Shown one piece after another: positions 7,197 to 15,826 of a DNA stretch of 48,759 bases. Made by a program: the position numbers and the translations under genes. Each line of letters starts with the position of its first letter. The stretch's first letter is position 1. Source of the DNA: a bacterium. GTDB lineage: Archaea > Nanoarchaeota > Nanoarchaeia > Woesearchaeales > UBA10216. The notes under the pieces were generated by a model that was not told the origin of the DNA, did not search any database, and worked only from the letters and a program-made list of their open reading frames with translations. The stretch lies in NCBI GenBank assembly GCA_024206195.1, contig JAAGZO010000179.1:1-48759 (forward strand), written 5' to 3'.

Positions 7197-8072
7197 TTAT
7201 CTCCGCACTTGAGTTGCTTGACGTTTCATCCATAGTGATTTTTCAAATATTTCTGGATACTTTTTCTTCACGAATCGCCATAAGTGTACCCCCTCATATC
7301 GTCTACACAGATAATCCAACGAGATTTCCATTAGCCCGTAATCTCCATCCACTACCTCGTGCAGTAGGAATATACCTCGCCATTCGCTATTGCCCTGTGG
7401 ACCTCTATAATCCTCGTCGTGTAGATAGCAAGCACCGCAAATCAATCCCCTTATCCGTCTACCGTTATTGAGTGAGCGTGTACCTACCATGTAAACCTGT
7501 TGATGCCCCTGCACAAATGAAAACCCTACGGTCTTTAATCGTGCTTCCATACTGTGACCGCCATACGCCCTACCGCTTAATTGGTTGTAGAAGTAGTGCG
7601 AATAGGTTACTCCATCTATTGTAATCGGTTCAAGATAATCATGCACAATCCATCCGTGTTTCTTAAAATTAAACTTGTCATAAGTTAGTGTTTCTTCTAG
7701 TGCTGCGTTTGTTTCAACCGCCCTTTCTATCCTGTACTCATGGTTACCAAGGGTTAGGTGCATTTCTGGTTTGTACTGCTTCTCCTTGAACTGCTTACGC
7801 TTTGCATTGTAGTCGTCCAATGGTCGCATGAGTATATCCATGCCACGATTAGCAGCAACCCAATCCTTCTTGTACCGCTTACCCTCATGCTTCTTCTTGC
7901 CCTTGTCGTAAGACGATAGACTGTTCATATCTGCCCAATCGCCGCCCTGAATTACCACGTCAGGCATTTTCTCTACAATGTAATTACCAATCCAACGAAG
8001 ATGGTCGGTAGGCGACTCAGGTGTAATCTGAGTGTCGGGAATGAAAAGGTGCTTCCGCATCTGCTTTCTCAT
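7197..8072 (-). CDS. Calcineurin-like metallophosphoesterase
   Basis: 291 residues. The metal-site motifs are in order: FIPDTQ (residues 10-15, with Gln in place of the usual His), QGGDWADMNS, LGNHEYRIE and a later VQGHQQVY. The DTQ variant is common in phage members. Substrates of such enzymes include phosphodiesters in DNA or nucleotides; which one applies here is unknown. The gene lies at the junction between the lysis genes and the early region, downstream of the promoter at 8424-8452. Confidence 0.8.
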   Translation of the reverse strand: MRKQMRKHLFIPDTQITPESPTDHLRWIGNYIVEKMPDVVIQGGDWADMNSLSSYDKGKKKHEGKRYKKDWVAANRGMDILMRPLDDYNAKRKQFKEKQYKPEMHLTLGNHEYRIERAVETNAALEETLTYDKFNFKKHGWIVHDYLEPITIDGVTYSHYFYNQLSGRAYGGHSMEARLKTVGFSFVQGHQQVYMVGTRSLNNGRRIRGLICGACYLHDEDYRGPQGNSEWRGIFLLHEVVDGDYGLMEISLDYLCRRYEGVHLWRFVKKKYPEIFEKSLWMKRQATQVRR

Positions 8073-8091
8073 ATACTACTACCAGTGTTGG

Positions 8092-8394
8092 TTAGTCTTT
8101 GAAAATGTCATTTAGGTCGTTTCTTATATTAACTGGCATATCTTCCCTGTTTTCTTGATACCATTCTGATAGTTTATTTATTTTTATATTTGCTTTATGT
8201 AGAAGCGTTCTGGGGTCATTTGCTACTTTCATCCTAAATCGTTCTTCTGCTTTTTTATCTCTTTCTGCTACACTGTCAGGATGATGTTGTTTGCAATAAC
8301 CGTCCTTCCATTTTTTTCGTGAACATTGGTGGCGATGAAAAGACCCCCACCTTTCGGGCGGTGATACCATTTCTTGACATCTAGCTTCGTCCAT
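8092..8394 (-). CDS. Small zinc-binding phage protein
   Basis: 100 residues. Near the start RCQ-x13-HRHQCSRKKWKDGYCKQHHPDS supplies Cys and His ligands for a metal, a pattern repeated in many phage early genes. A charged helical tail follows. Excellent AAGGAGGGG site. Function unknown. Confidence 0.6.
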   Translation of the reverse strand: MDEARCQEMVSPPERWGSFHRHQCSRKKWKDGYCKQHHPDSVAERDKKAEERFRMKVANDPRTLLHKANIKINKLSEWYQENREDMPVNIRNDLNDIFKD

Positions 8395-8423
8395 AACCCC
8401 TCCTTAAAATTATATTTCTAGTA

Positions 8424-8452
8424 CCTTTAACACAGATTCTAAACCGTGTCAA
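8424..8452 (-). promoter_or_regulatory. Sigma70-like promoter with extended -10
   Basis: Minus strand TTGACA (8447-8452), 17-base spacer, TGT then TAAAGG (8424-8429). It lies in the 62-base gap after the gene ending at 8457 and reads into the 8394 gene and the metallophosphoesterase. It may mark the boundary between late and early transcription units. Confidence 0.5.
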
Positions 8453-8456
8453 GGGA

Positions 8457-8783
8457 TTATTCTAAGCACTCAGGACATTCGTCGAGCCAAGTGATTGTAT
8501 CGTGCTTTCTGTGGGATAGTTTTGCCAGTATCCATCTGCTCTGTAAACAGTGAATACAAAACAGGAGATACCATTCACCGCTAGAGATCGCATTAAGACA
8601 TTCCTGGCAGATTGGTATGCGGAGGGTGTAGGCAATTTCAGATTCTACTTCGTTTATCTGCTTGCCGATGTGCTGTACTATATAATCTACAGCAGGTCCT
8701 GTAGGGGGGTCTTTAGGGTGGTGATAGAGTTGACATTCAGTGTTGATTAAATCTAATAGTGCATGGTCTTTCTCGTCTTCCAT
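8457..8783 (-). CDS. Cys-rich protein with CxxC pairs
   Basis: 108 residues. The second half has CQEC, CIHC and CPEC pairs, so one or two zinc sites are likely. The first half is helical. It lies directly downstream of the lysis hydrolase and has an AGGGAG site. Unrecognised. Confidence 0.55.
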   Translation of the reverse strand: MEDEKDHALLDLINTECQLYHHPKDPPTGPAVDYIVQHIGKQINEVESEIAYTLRIPICQECLNAISSGEWYLLFCIHCLQSRWILAKLSHRKHDTITWLDECPECLE

Positions 8784-8794
8784 TTACTTGCTCC

Positions 8795-9220
8795 CTATGG
8801 AAGTTTATAAAACGCATGATCGCCCTCAATTACGCAGGGTGTATGCCCCTTTGCCCAAAATGGTTTTTTGGTTTTAGTGGCGTAGAAGTGGTTTGCGCCT
8901 TTTGATATGTCTAATATGTGTCCCGTTAAAACCCCACTTGAGAGGTACATACATTGTTCCATTCTTTTACTGACACCCATATCAATAAGTGTCTGCATTG
9001 CCTTGTGCATCTTCTTATAGTTGACGTTACCTTTCTTCCAACAATCAAACTGTTCACGTTTCCAACATATATCATGGAGCGTTTTACCGTATCTTCGTGG
9101 GTTTGGGTGCTTCCAACGATTCATCAGTGTGAACCCTACTAGAATCTGACCATTTAAAGATTGCCCCCTCGCTTCACCGTACATGGTCATTGCGATTAGT
9201 TGCTTGCGGGAATAGGTCAT
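8795..9220 (-). CDS. Cell wall hydrolase of the SleB (Hydrolase_2) type, endolysin candidate
   Basis: 141 residues. MTMYGEARGQSLNGQILVGFTLMNRW followed by REQFDCW matches the Hydrolase_2/SleB core; Glu16 in YGEARGQ is the expected catalytic acid. The domain spans almost the entire chain, with no signal peptide, so it would need the holin to reach the wall. ATG 9220 overlaps the stop of the holin-like gene (ATGA); the upstream GTG at 9226 is less likely. It cuts the peptidoglycan glycan backbone during lysis. Confidence 0.82.
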   Translation of the reverse strand: MTYSRKQLIAMTMYGEARGQSLNGQILVGFTLMNRWKHPNPRRYGKTLHDICWKREQFDCWKKGNVNYKKMHKAMQTLIDMGVSKRMEQCMYLSSGVLTGHILDISKGANHFYATKTKKPFWAKGHTPCVIEGDHAFYKLP

Positions 9221-9483
9221 TTGCACTTACAGTTTCCGTTACCGTTTTTTTTGATTAGGTCTTTAATGTCGTCAACGCCTTCTTTAAGATGCTCAAACTG
9301 TAAGTCTATGTTCTCGCTGTGTTGCTCAAACACATCCTTATATACAACATTGGTTTTTAGGTCTTTAATGTTTTCCTTGATGTCGGTAATCTGATTTTTC
9401 ATTCCCAAGAAAGCCAATGCAGCACCAAGTAAAGTGCCTCCACCCGCTGCACCGCCTGTCTGAAATATATCGTTAAAAGACAT
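9217..9483 (-). CDS. Holin-like protein with one hydrophobic segment and a coiled coil
   Basis: 88 residues. A Gly/Ala-rich hydrophobic stretch (GGAAGGGTLLGAALAFLG, about residues 10-27) is followed by a coiled coil (ITDIKENIKDLKTN and IDLQFEHLKEGVDDIKDLI) and a Cys/Lys tail. This resembles XhlA-type or similar lysis accessories. Position directly before the endolysin supports a holin role; the single weak span makes it uncertain. Confidence 0.55.
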   Translation of the reverse strand: MSFNDIFQTGGAAGGGTLLGAALAFLGMKNQITDIKENIKDLKTNVVYKDVFEQHSENIDLQFEHLKEGVDDIKDLIKKNGNGNCKCK

Positions 9484-9890
9484 TAGATTGTTCCTTTATA
9501 GTTTTCGTCCCACAACCGTTGTTTAAATTCTTTAAGTTCTAACCGTGAGCGTTTCTCCCTCGACCAACTAGCACGCCATGTAAAGTAACCGCCTGGACGT
9601 ACCGCTAAGTACATTGCCCATCCTATTAATGGATGCCCGCTTGCCTTAATGTGTGCAAAAAATTCCTTATCTACCTGCTTGCGCTTTATCCCGTACTTCC
9701 AACCGTAGCGATACCCGAAGTCATGCTCAAGGCATGCTTGTTTATAGTTGCGCTTACCTCGCAGGATCACCCAACTGATTACCTTAGTGAATCCGCTACT
9801 ACAGCAATCGGTGTGGTAGCAGTTCTTGAACCAATCGTTTAGGAATGGTTCGGTTTCAAAATGTCTGTCGTATGGATGATAGTCTACCAT
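9483..9890 (-). CDS. Phospholipase-A2-like protein in the lysis cassette
   Basis: 135 residues. The central QACLEHDFGYRYGWKYG has the prokaryotic PLA2 signature C-x2-HD-x2-Y (Cys53, His56, Asp57, Tyr60). A following VDKEFF gives Asp74, a candidate partner for the catalytic His. Cys24, Cys29 and Cys30 could form disulfides. There is no signal peptide. In known secreted bacterial PLA2 enzymes the His-Asp pair hydrolyses sn-2 acyl esters with calcium. Here it lies between a lipoprotein and the holin/endolysin genes, so attack on the host membrane at lysis is a reasonable inference. Activity is untested. Confidence 0.68.
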   Translation of the reverse strand: MVDYHPYDRHFETEPFLNDWFKNCYHTDCCSSGFTKVISWVILRGKRNYKQACLEHDFGYRYGWKYGIKRKQVDKEFFAHIKASGHPLIGWAMYLAVRPGGYFTWRASWSREKRSRLELKEFKQRLWDENYKGTI

Positions 9891-10033
9891 TTCAGCACCT
9901 TTATTAATCCACCTGCTTCAAACCCACCTTCGTTGGCGTATACCTTCGGTTGCACCTCGCCCATTGTTGCCATGTGAATACCGCAACCGTACAAGCTGAG
10001 AAGTATTAAGCAGATTAAGATAAATTTAAGCAT
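9884..10033 (-). CDS. Small lipoprotein (49 aa), candidate outer-membrane lysis protein
   Basis: The N-terminus is a lipoprotein signal, hydrophobic ICLILLSLYGCG, with a lipobox L-Y-G-C and predicted lipid attachment at Cys17. The mature part is only about 33 residues. Its ATG overlaps the upstream stop (TAATG) and its end overlaps the start of the phospholipase-like gene. It could act like an o-spanin or anchor/assist the PLA2-like protein. It is too short for a classic two-component spanin to be certain. Confidence 0.65.
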   Translation of the reverse strand: MLKFILICLILLSLYGCGIHMATMGEVQPKVYANEGGFEAGGLIKVLKW

Positions 10034-10419
10034 TAGTTCATATTACTTTTAATCTCGTCCCACAGTTCTTTCGTAGTCATCTCAAACTTCGGTGCGAGTG
10101 TTTTGATTAACGCCCTGAACGCCTTGCTCTTTAGTTGGTTTTCTTTGCGTTTATCTTTTTTTACATTACTCAATTCTTGGTCGGTTACTGCAAGTACATC
10201 AGCGAGTTCTGGTTTATCACCTTCACAGATTAACAGTTCCCATACATCGTTGTAGTTAATTCCTATTTTTGTCGCTTGGTTTGCCCTTGAACCATCAGCA
10301 CGACAACCTTCATCTGGTGCTACAAATTCCACCTTTTCCTGTAACTTTGGTATAACCGAAAAAGCGTCTGCCGTAGTTACCGTAAAAAGCACTACACATA
10401 TACATATAAATATTCTCAT
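10033..10419 (-). CDS. Secreted protein of the lysis region
   Basis: 128 residues. A clear Sec signal MRIFICICVVLFTVTTADA is cleaved near residue 19. The mature protein has two Cys (EGC and LIC), a charged middle and a helical tail. ATG 10419 follows GGGAG; the longer reading to 10440 lies inside the fibre gene. Likely periplasmic during infection. No family recognised. Confidence 0.6.
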   Translation of the reverse strand: MRIFICICVVLFTVTTADAFSVIPKLQEKVEFVAPDEGCRADGSRANQATKIGINYNDVWELLICEGDKPELADVLAVTDQELSNVKKDKRKENQLKSKAFRALIKTLAPKFEMTTKELWDEIKSNMN

Positions 10420-10421
10420 CT

Positions 10422-11969
10422 TTAACTCCCGTCTACCCATCCGTAAAGTTTTATATTGCCACTTGTTATATTACCCGCACTCATAAAAAACTGAACACCG
10501 TCAGTTGCCACCGCAGCACCTTCACCATTATGATAGAACGTAGCAATTTGAACGGTTCCAAACTCATTCAGTCCATCATTCCAAGCAAAAGACATCAGAC
10601 CGTGTAGTGTTGAATATTCAACTGTACTTGAAGGATTATATAAATACAAAACTCCCTGTGTGGAAGCACCTGCTGTGTTTTCTTGGTCGCCCAACAGTCG
10701 CATACTATCATCTTCTTCATCAGCACCATTTATGGCAGAGTAAGCTCCACCATTATCGGAACGACCTCCAACGTATGCCCACGAATAAGAACCAGCTGCC
10801 GTAACCCAATTAGAACCAGTATCAACCGAAAACCGTGCCTCTAAATCTACTCCATCATTTGCAGGTAATATGCTGTCGAACACGAACATATAACGATCAT
10901 GGTCACTATCAATACCAGTGACAAATTCAAGTGTTGCGTCTGCTGAAGCTGTTTGGGTGTCAATTAACTTCCAGTGACCATGACCTGAAACTGAAATCGC
11001 AGTTGTGGTTGTCGCTAATGTACCGCTTGTGGGTAGCGTAACTTCGGTTGCAGCAGTTGTATTTAATATAACATTGTCATTACCAACGGTACTAAAATTA
11101 CCAGAAAGTGAAACTGAACCTGACGCAGTAAATGTATCACCAGTTGTGAAGTCGTCGTCAAAATCAACGTCACCTGAAATTGTTACGCTCCTGTTGGTGT
11201 CGTCCAAATCCAGGCTAAGTGTCTTGTTACCCGACAGGTTCTCATCTGCCTTAATTGTAAGTACATGCGATGCGTTTGAATCTTCAATTGTGAGTCCCGT
11301 CTGCGTAAACGCAACACCTTCCATGCTGTCAGTACCGCCATCCCATTTATTGAACCATAGTCCGTTACCACCGAATGTGGTAGTACCCGCACCTGCGAAA
11401 CATTCCGCTGCACCACCCGTTACAGGTCCGTTAATCGTCAGTGTCTTCGTGTTGGAAACCGTTAGCGTACCACTGTGTAAGCAGTTTAAAGTAGTCGTGC
11501 TTGGAACTGTCTTATCAGCGGTTACTGTACCTGCACAGTCTATATCAAGCGTAGTTTCAGTTGCGCCAATTGCCGTGATTGCTGCTGATAAATCACAACT
11601 ATATGTATCATCTAACGATACACTATTGGTTTTAGCACCCGCACCGTATACATTATCAACAGGGAAATTCGGAACCTGCCCACCTGCACTTGTCTTCAAG
11701 TTGAGTTTATACGATCCGCAGAGGTACACAACCGCTTCACCGTTACTGTCAAGTACAATGGGATTGTCGTGTGCCGTACTGCAAGACCTGTCGCTATACG
11801 CATCCTTTGCACTTGTAGTACCCGCTGTGTAGGTATATAACAACCCACCACGAATAGGATTACCGTTACCGTCAATCGCCTTGAATACTGGATTGGGTAA
11901 ATACCCACCTGCAAATGCAGTAGTTGTGAACATTAAAAAAGATAATGTAAGTAATAATAGTTTTTTCAT
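10422..11969 (-). CDS. Fibre/tailspike-like protein with a Sec signal peptide
   Basis: 515 residues. It begins with a strong signal peptide (KKLLLLTLSFLMFTTTAFA). Next comes GGYLPNPVFKAIDGNGNPIRGG-type sequence and NPIVLDSNGEAVVYL, typical of N-terminal domains of phage fibres that bind the tail. Repetitive Thr/Gly/Ser beta sequence fills the middle (e.g. TVSNTKTLTINGPVTGG, LSLDLDDTNRSVTISG), and the C-terminus resembles a receptor-binding or trimerising head. Six Cys residues lie in the first 200. It follows the ejection genes, the usual place for fibres. The signal peptide is unexpected because virions assemble in the cytoplasm. Confidence 0.65.
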   Translation of the reverse strand: MKKLLLLTLSFLMFTTTAFAGGYLPNPVFKAIDGNGNPIRGGLLYTYTAGTTSAKDAYSDRSCSTAHDNPIVLDSNGEAVVYLCGSYKLNLKTSAGGQVPNFPVDNVYGAGAKTNSVSLDDTYSCDLSAAITAIGATETTLDIDCAGTVTADKTVPSTTTLNCLHSGTLTVSNTKTLTINGPVTGGAAECFAGAGTTTFGGNGLWFNKWDGGTDSMEGVAFTQTGLTIEDSNASHVLTIKADENLSGNKTLSLDLDDTNRSVTISGDVDFDDDFTTGDTFTASGSVSLSGNFSTVGNDNVILNTTAATEVTLPTSGTLATTTTAISVSGHGHWKLIDTQTASADATLEFVTGIDSDHDRYMFVFDSILPANDGVDLEARFSVDTGSNWVTAAGSYSWAYVGGRSDNGGAYSAINGADEEDDSMRLLGDQENTAGASTQGVLYLYNPSSTVEYSTLHGLMSFAWNDGLNEFGTVQIATFYHNGEGAAVATDGVQFFMSAGNITSGNIKLYGWVDGS

Positions 11970-11970
11970 T

Positions 11971-13536
11971 TTAACTCCCAATAAATGGATATGCGTCTTT
12001 TGTTTCTTCTATTGATTTTTTCGTTGCCTTACCTGTGTAACTCTTGGGTACAAGCGACTTTTTCTTTTCTATAATTTTCTCTGCATTTTTAAACATGAGT
12101 CTTATTTTTCTATCTGGATTCATTAGGTGTTTTGACCACCACCTTGTTCCCTTTGCAGCAGCAGCAGCGGTCAAGAGCGTGGGGTCCATCCGTGCAATAG
12201 CAGCAACGGATTGGTGACTTGCGAAAACATCTGTACCAACATCAAGAACATTATGTTCTGCTGCATTTGCTATTCTGTTGACTGCACGATTAACGTCTTG
12301 CTCTATCGTTTTCAGATTCCCGTACAGTTTTTTTAATTCTGAATATTTCGAACCCGATTGTTTTGCAATTTGCCGTTCAAGTATTTTTTGTAAATTCTGT
12401 TTTATTAACAAATCAACCTGAACATGCCCCCATGCAGCTTGCGACGGGTTGGCGTTGTATGCTTTAAGTGAATGGTTTAAAAATTGCATGTGGTTCTGAA
12501 CTTCTGTTGCGGTTAGTTCTCCCCCCTCTTTTAAGATGCCCATTCTCTGTTCCGCATATTTTACTGTTTCTGGTGAGAGTTTAATGGTCTTGTTGTTTTT
12601 GAAAACCCTCAATAATCTCCTGATCGCACCTGTGTCGACAGTACCCCTTGTGCCTTTTGAAATATCGTCATACGCTTTGAAAATTTGCGCTTTCCGTTGT
12701 CCTATGAGTTGTTGGAACTGCCCCATTGTTTCAGGTAGTTTACCAGTTTCTTCGCCAAGTTCAGTAACGATTTTAAGTGAGTTTTTGTTTTCAACTAAAT
12801 CTTCAACTGCTGCCGACGCTCTCTTGAAATAATTGTTTCTTGCTTCTGCACCAAATTTCGTCAAGTTCGGTTTAATGCCTTTTTCTATTTTACCCTTAAC
12901 TTCTGATTGTAGGATTTTTTCTACGTATTTAGGGGTTCTTGCTTTGGACAATGCTTTCGTAACGTCACTTGCAGTATCAGCAACTTCACTCGCTATTTTT
13001 TTTGTTGCTTTTGGTCCACCACCACCATACATCAACAACATACCAACATTAACATTACCTTCTATTAATGTAGCGAAATCTTTATGTTCTTCTTTGAATT
13101 TGTTCCATGCTTTTTCGCCTTTACCTATTATGTCAAGCGCAAACCCTGCCACTGTAGGAGAACCAACCGCCTCTGTTATTTTATCGGTTGCCCACTCCTT
13201 TACTTTCGTTGGTGTTAGTTCAGCGATTAATTCTCCCGTGACATCATTTAAAACCCCTGCTGTTTGACCGACACCAACATTCATACCAGGAAGTGTACTT
13301 ATCATTGGAGCAAACACTTTCATTGCAGGATTATCGTCACCAAACTTCGCTGCTGTTTCAATCCTTTCAACCGCCTTTTCTTTTACCTTACCGTAGCGTT
13401 CTGCAATGGTTGGGTCTTCTGTTTTCCATTGTCCACTAACGCCAGTTGTTGGTTTGGGTTCACCCTTTGTTGCGTTTTTAACATAATCAGGCAAACCACT
13501 TTGTGACGCTTGCTGAACGTAATCAGGAAGTGGCAT
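11971..13536 (-). CDS. DNA ejection (pilot) protein, P22 gp16/gp20-like position
   Basis: 521 residues. Repeated LPDYV at the start, then long helical, Lys/Glu/Ala-rich sequence with a Gly-rich hydrophobic patch (GMLLMYGGGGP, about residue 160). This composition and the location after two similar genes resemble the internal ejection proteins of P22-like phages. No catalytic motif is visible. TAATG junction with the upstream gene. Assignment rests on context and composition. Confidence 0.55.
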   Translation of the reverse strand: MPLPDYVQQASQSGLPDYVKNATKGEPKPTTGVSGQWKTEDPTIAERYGKVKEKAVERIETAAKFGDDNPAMKVFAPMISTLPGMNVGVGQTAGVLNDVTGELIAELTPTKVKEWATDKITEAVGSPTVAGFALDIIGKGEKAWNKFKEEHKDFATLIEGNVNVGMLLMYGGGGPKATKKIASEVADTASDVTKALSKARTPKYVEKILQSEVKGKIEKGIKPNLTKFGAEARNNYFKRASAAVEDLVENKNSLKIVTELGEETGKLPETMGQFQQLIGQRKAQIFKAYDDISKGTRGTVDTGAIRRLLRVFKNNKTIKLSPETVKYAEQRMGILKEGGELTATEVQNHMQFLNHSLKAYNANPSQAAWGHVQVDLLIKQNLQKILERQIAKQSGSKYSELKKLYGNLKTIEQDVNRAVNRIANAAEHNVLDVGTDVFASHQSVAAIARMDPTLLTAAAAAKGTRWWSKHLMNPDRKIRLMFKNAEKIIEKKKSLVPKSYTGKATKKSIEETKDAYPFIGS

Positions 13537-14981
13537 TATTTAATCCTCGTTTCTGTATCTAAATCCCAAGTTTCTGTTTCACCTGTTTCTGGATTTACAA
13601 CTTCAATTGTGTTTGTAGATGTTCCCGTTGTCGTTTTACGTGCCATCCTATTTCTAGCAACCTCCTGTTGTGCTTTTACACTACTGACTCTCATTTTCGC
13701 TGCATGTGAGGACTCGTCAAGTAACTGCACCATGTCATTCCAACTTAAATTCTTGTCGTGAATTTTCGCCCATTTTTCCTGTGCGGTTGTTGAGAGTTCC
13801 GCAATTGATTGAGTGGAACCTGTGGCGATTTTACCGATTTCGGATTCAATCTCTGTAATATACATATCGTATATTGCCTGTTCGGGGCTACCCTTGCCCT
13901 TGCCACGTAACAACCTTAACGGTAAGTTGAGTAACCTTGTGTCGTAGGTCATTAAACCCTTTGTTTTCTCTTTTACTCTGTCTACCTGTAAATCAATATT
14001 ACGAGAAAAACTCTCCATTGAGTTAATTTGCTTATCAAGCATATTCATTGAACCCTGAATCGCTTTTGTATCTGCGCTGTGCATGAGAATATCAAGACCC
14101 GCCTGCATGGGTGTTCTCGCTTCTTCACCTTTCTTTGGTTCCCTGCCTGATTTGCCACCAGTTCTAGCAAAGTTTGCGTATGCCTTTAACACCCTAGTTC
14201 TGTTATTTGTTGCTGTTTTACCTCTACCGAATGGAGGTAATTTCATACCATAATATACGGCAGAAGCAATAGAGTCGACTTCTTCTTCTGTCATTTCAAT
14301 AGCGTTGAAATCAGTTCCAAGCAGAGCAGTATCATACGCCTGTATTCTTGGGTCTTCTTTTATTTCATCTGCTGTTTTCCCTTGCGCTGTGAGTTCTTCT
14401 GCAATTTTGTTTCTTTCGCCAAGTTTCTTTGCTATATCGCTTGGGGCATATTCTTTAGCTTCTTCTTTTTTTCGTTCTTCCCTTCTCTTGTCAACGGTTG
14501 CCACATTTTCTTCTGATAAATGTCCAGGGTATATATCTTCTTCACCGAACCCCATGTTTTTCAGGTTGTCAACTTGTTCATTGTTAAGGTTTTCGTGTGT
14601 ATAGGAACCATCTCCTTGTCGAAGCGTCATGCTGTACTGTCCTGTTTGTTTCCCTTCCATAACGGCATCGGCTGTTTTTATTGCGGTTTCCTTCCACTCG
14701 TTATATTCTTCTTCTGAATCAAACGATTCGGGTAGTAGGTCTTCGTTCATTCCCAACCCGACCATGTGGTTTCTATACCCTTGGTAATCTTCAATGTCTG
14801 TTGTTCGTGCCAACCCTTCCCTTGCCAACGTAAACATTTTACCTTCAATATCAAGTTCCGCACCCTTCATCTGAAGCCCTGCTGCTTTTATGTTTAGTGC
14901 TTTTTTATAAGACTCCATCGGGTTTACTACGTTCAATGCACCTGATTGAGTCAGTTGATTTAAAAAATTAATTGGGGGCAT
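13536..14981 (-). CDS. DNA ejection (internal virion) protein
   Basis: 481 residues, mostly helical and charged, with long acidic/basic stretches (DKRREERKKEEAKEY; QINSMESFSRNIDLQVDRVKEK). It begins MPPINFLNQLTQSG, a style of N-terminus often seen in internal virion proteins. It lies between the gp7-like protein and another ejection-like protein. No enzymatic motif. Confidence 0.55.
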   Translation of the reverse strand: MPPINFLNQLTQSGALNVVNPMESYKKALNIKAAGLQMKGAELDIEGKMFTLAREGLARTTDIEDYQGYRNHMVGLGMNEDLLPESFDSEEEYNEWKETAIKTADAVMEGKQTGQYSMTLRQGDGSYTHENLNNEQVDNLKNMGFGEEDIYPGHLSEENVATVDKRREERKKEEAKEYAPSDIAKKLGERNKIAEELTAQGKTADEIKEDPRIQAYDTALLGTDFNAIEMTEEEVDSIASAVYYGMKLPPFGRGKTATNNRTRVLKAYANFARTGGKSGREPKKGEEARTPMQAGLDILMHSADTKAIQGSMNMLDKQINSMESFSRNIDLQVDRVKEKTKGLMTYDTRLLNLPLRLLRGKGKGSPEQAIYDMYITEIESEIGKIATGSTQSIAELSTTAQEKWAKIHDKNLSWNDMVQLLDESSHAAKMRVSSVKAQQEVARNRMARKTTTGTSTNTIEVVNPETGETETWDLDTETRIK

Positions 14982-14982
14982 C

Positions 14983-15747
14983 TTATTCTCCTATTGTGCC
15001 GAAATATGGACTATTATACGAAAAGTTCCCTGTACCACCACCGCCTATGCTACCTGCACCGCCACCTGCACCTAGTTTCTGTGCCATCATATAGTCCATG
15101 TAACTATTCATACCGCCTTGCGCTGCACCTGCTACACCTGCGCCCATTTGGGTTTGGTAACTACCCTGTGCCAATGCGTTCTGGTATTGCAGGTTTGCCA
15201 TGTTCGCACCGTGTTGTCCTGCTGCCTGACCGTACTGCTGTGCTGCACCCGCCTGACCTGCTGCTCCTGTCATTCCCATACCTGCCATGCTTTGGTCGGG
15301 GGTTAGACTCTGATAGTAGCGGTTAAGGAAATTGTCGTATGAAGTGCTTGCGTAATCCTGTGCGTACTTAGTTAATCCACGCATGGTTTCACCCGATAGT
15401 CGCTTACCCTTTGCCGATTGTGCTTGGGTATAGGGTCGCTCAATAAACTCTTGCCAACCGAATTTATATCCTGGTTGTTCTTCGGGAATAAACTCACCTG
15501 GACCCGCTTCAATAGCACCTTCAAGCCTACCCAACGCACCCTCACCTGCTTCTCGCCAAGGAGCGTAATCGGCTCTACCCTGTTGGTACATTTTCCATTG
15601 CTGTTGCAATGCTTGCCGTTGCGCTTTCGCTGCTGCTGCTGCACCCGCTTCCTGTGCATCAGACGCTTTACTTGAACCGAAAATTGAAGCACCTGCACCG
15701 ATAAGTGCGCTACCGCCTATTGCTGCTGCCATAAAAGGAAAAGGCAT
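14983..15747 (-). CDS. DNA transfer protein, P22 gp7-like
   Basis: 254 residues. An N-terminal hydrophobic, Ala/Gly-rich helix (MAAAIGGSALIGAGASIFGS) is followed by a coiled segment, then PGYKFGWQEFIERPYTQAQSAKGKRLSGETMRG and TKYAQDYASTSYDNFLNRYY, a pattern shared by gp7-like injection proteins of many podoviruses. The last 100 residues are Gly/Ala/Gln/Met-rich. It is thought to leave the capsid with the DNA and enter the host membrane. Confidence 0.7.
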   Translation of the reverse strand: MPFPFMAAAIGGSALIGAGASIFGSSKASDAQEAGAAAAAKAQRQALQQQWKMYQQGRADYAPWREAGEGALGRLEGAIEAGPGEFIPEEQPGYKFGWQEFIERPYTQAQSAKGKRLSGETMRGLTKYAQDYASTSYDNFLNRYYQSLTPDQSMAGMGMTGAAGQAGAAQQYGQAAGQHGANMANLQYQNALAQGSYQTQMGAGVAGAAQGGMNSYMDYMMAQKLGAGGGAGSIGGGGTGNFSYNSPYFGTIGE

Positions 15748-15761
15748 TTTAAATCTCCTTA

Positions 15762-15790
15762 TTTATACCCATATTGTTTTGTACTGTCCT
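15762..15790 (-). promoter_or_regulatory. Possible promoter before the ejection genes
   Basis: Minus strand AGGACA (15785-15790), 17-base spacer, TATAAA (15762-15767), within the 79-base gap ahead of the 15747 gene. The -10 is good and the -35 is poor. Confidence 0.3.
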
Positions 15791-15826
15791 CTCCGTTGTA
15801 CCACAATCTTTAATTATATTAATAAC

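Noticed and set aside
11005..11832. 275-residue plus-strand ORF opposite the fibre-like gene
   Set aside because: It is the antisense shadow of a repetitive Thr/Ser/Val-rich coding sequence; no ribosome site and no protein-like motifs.
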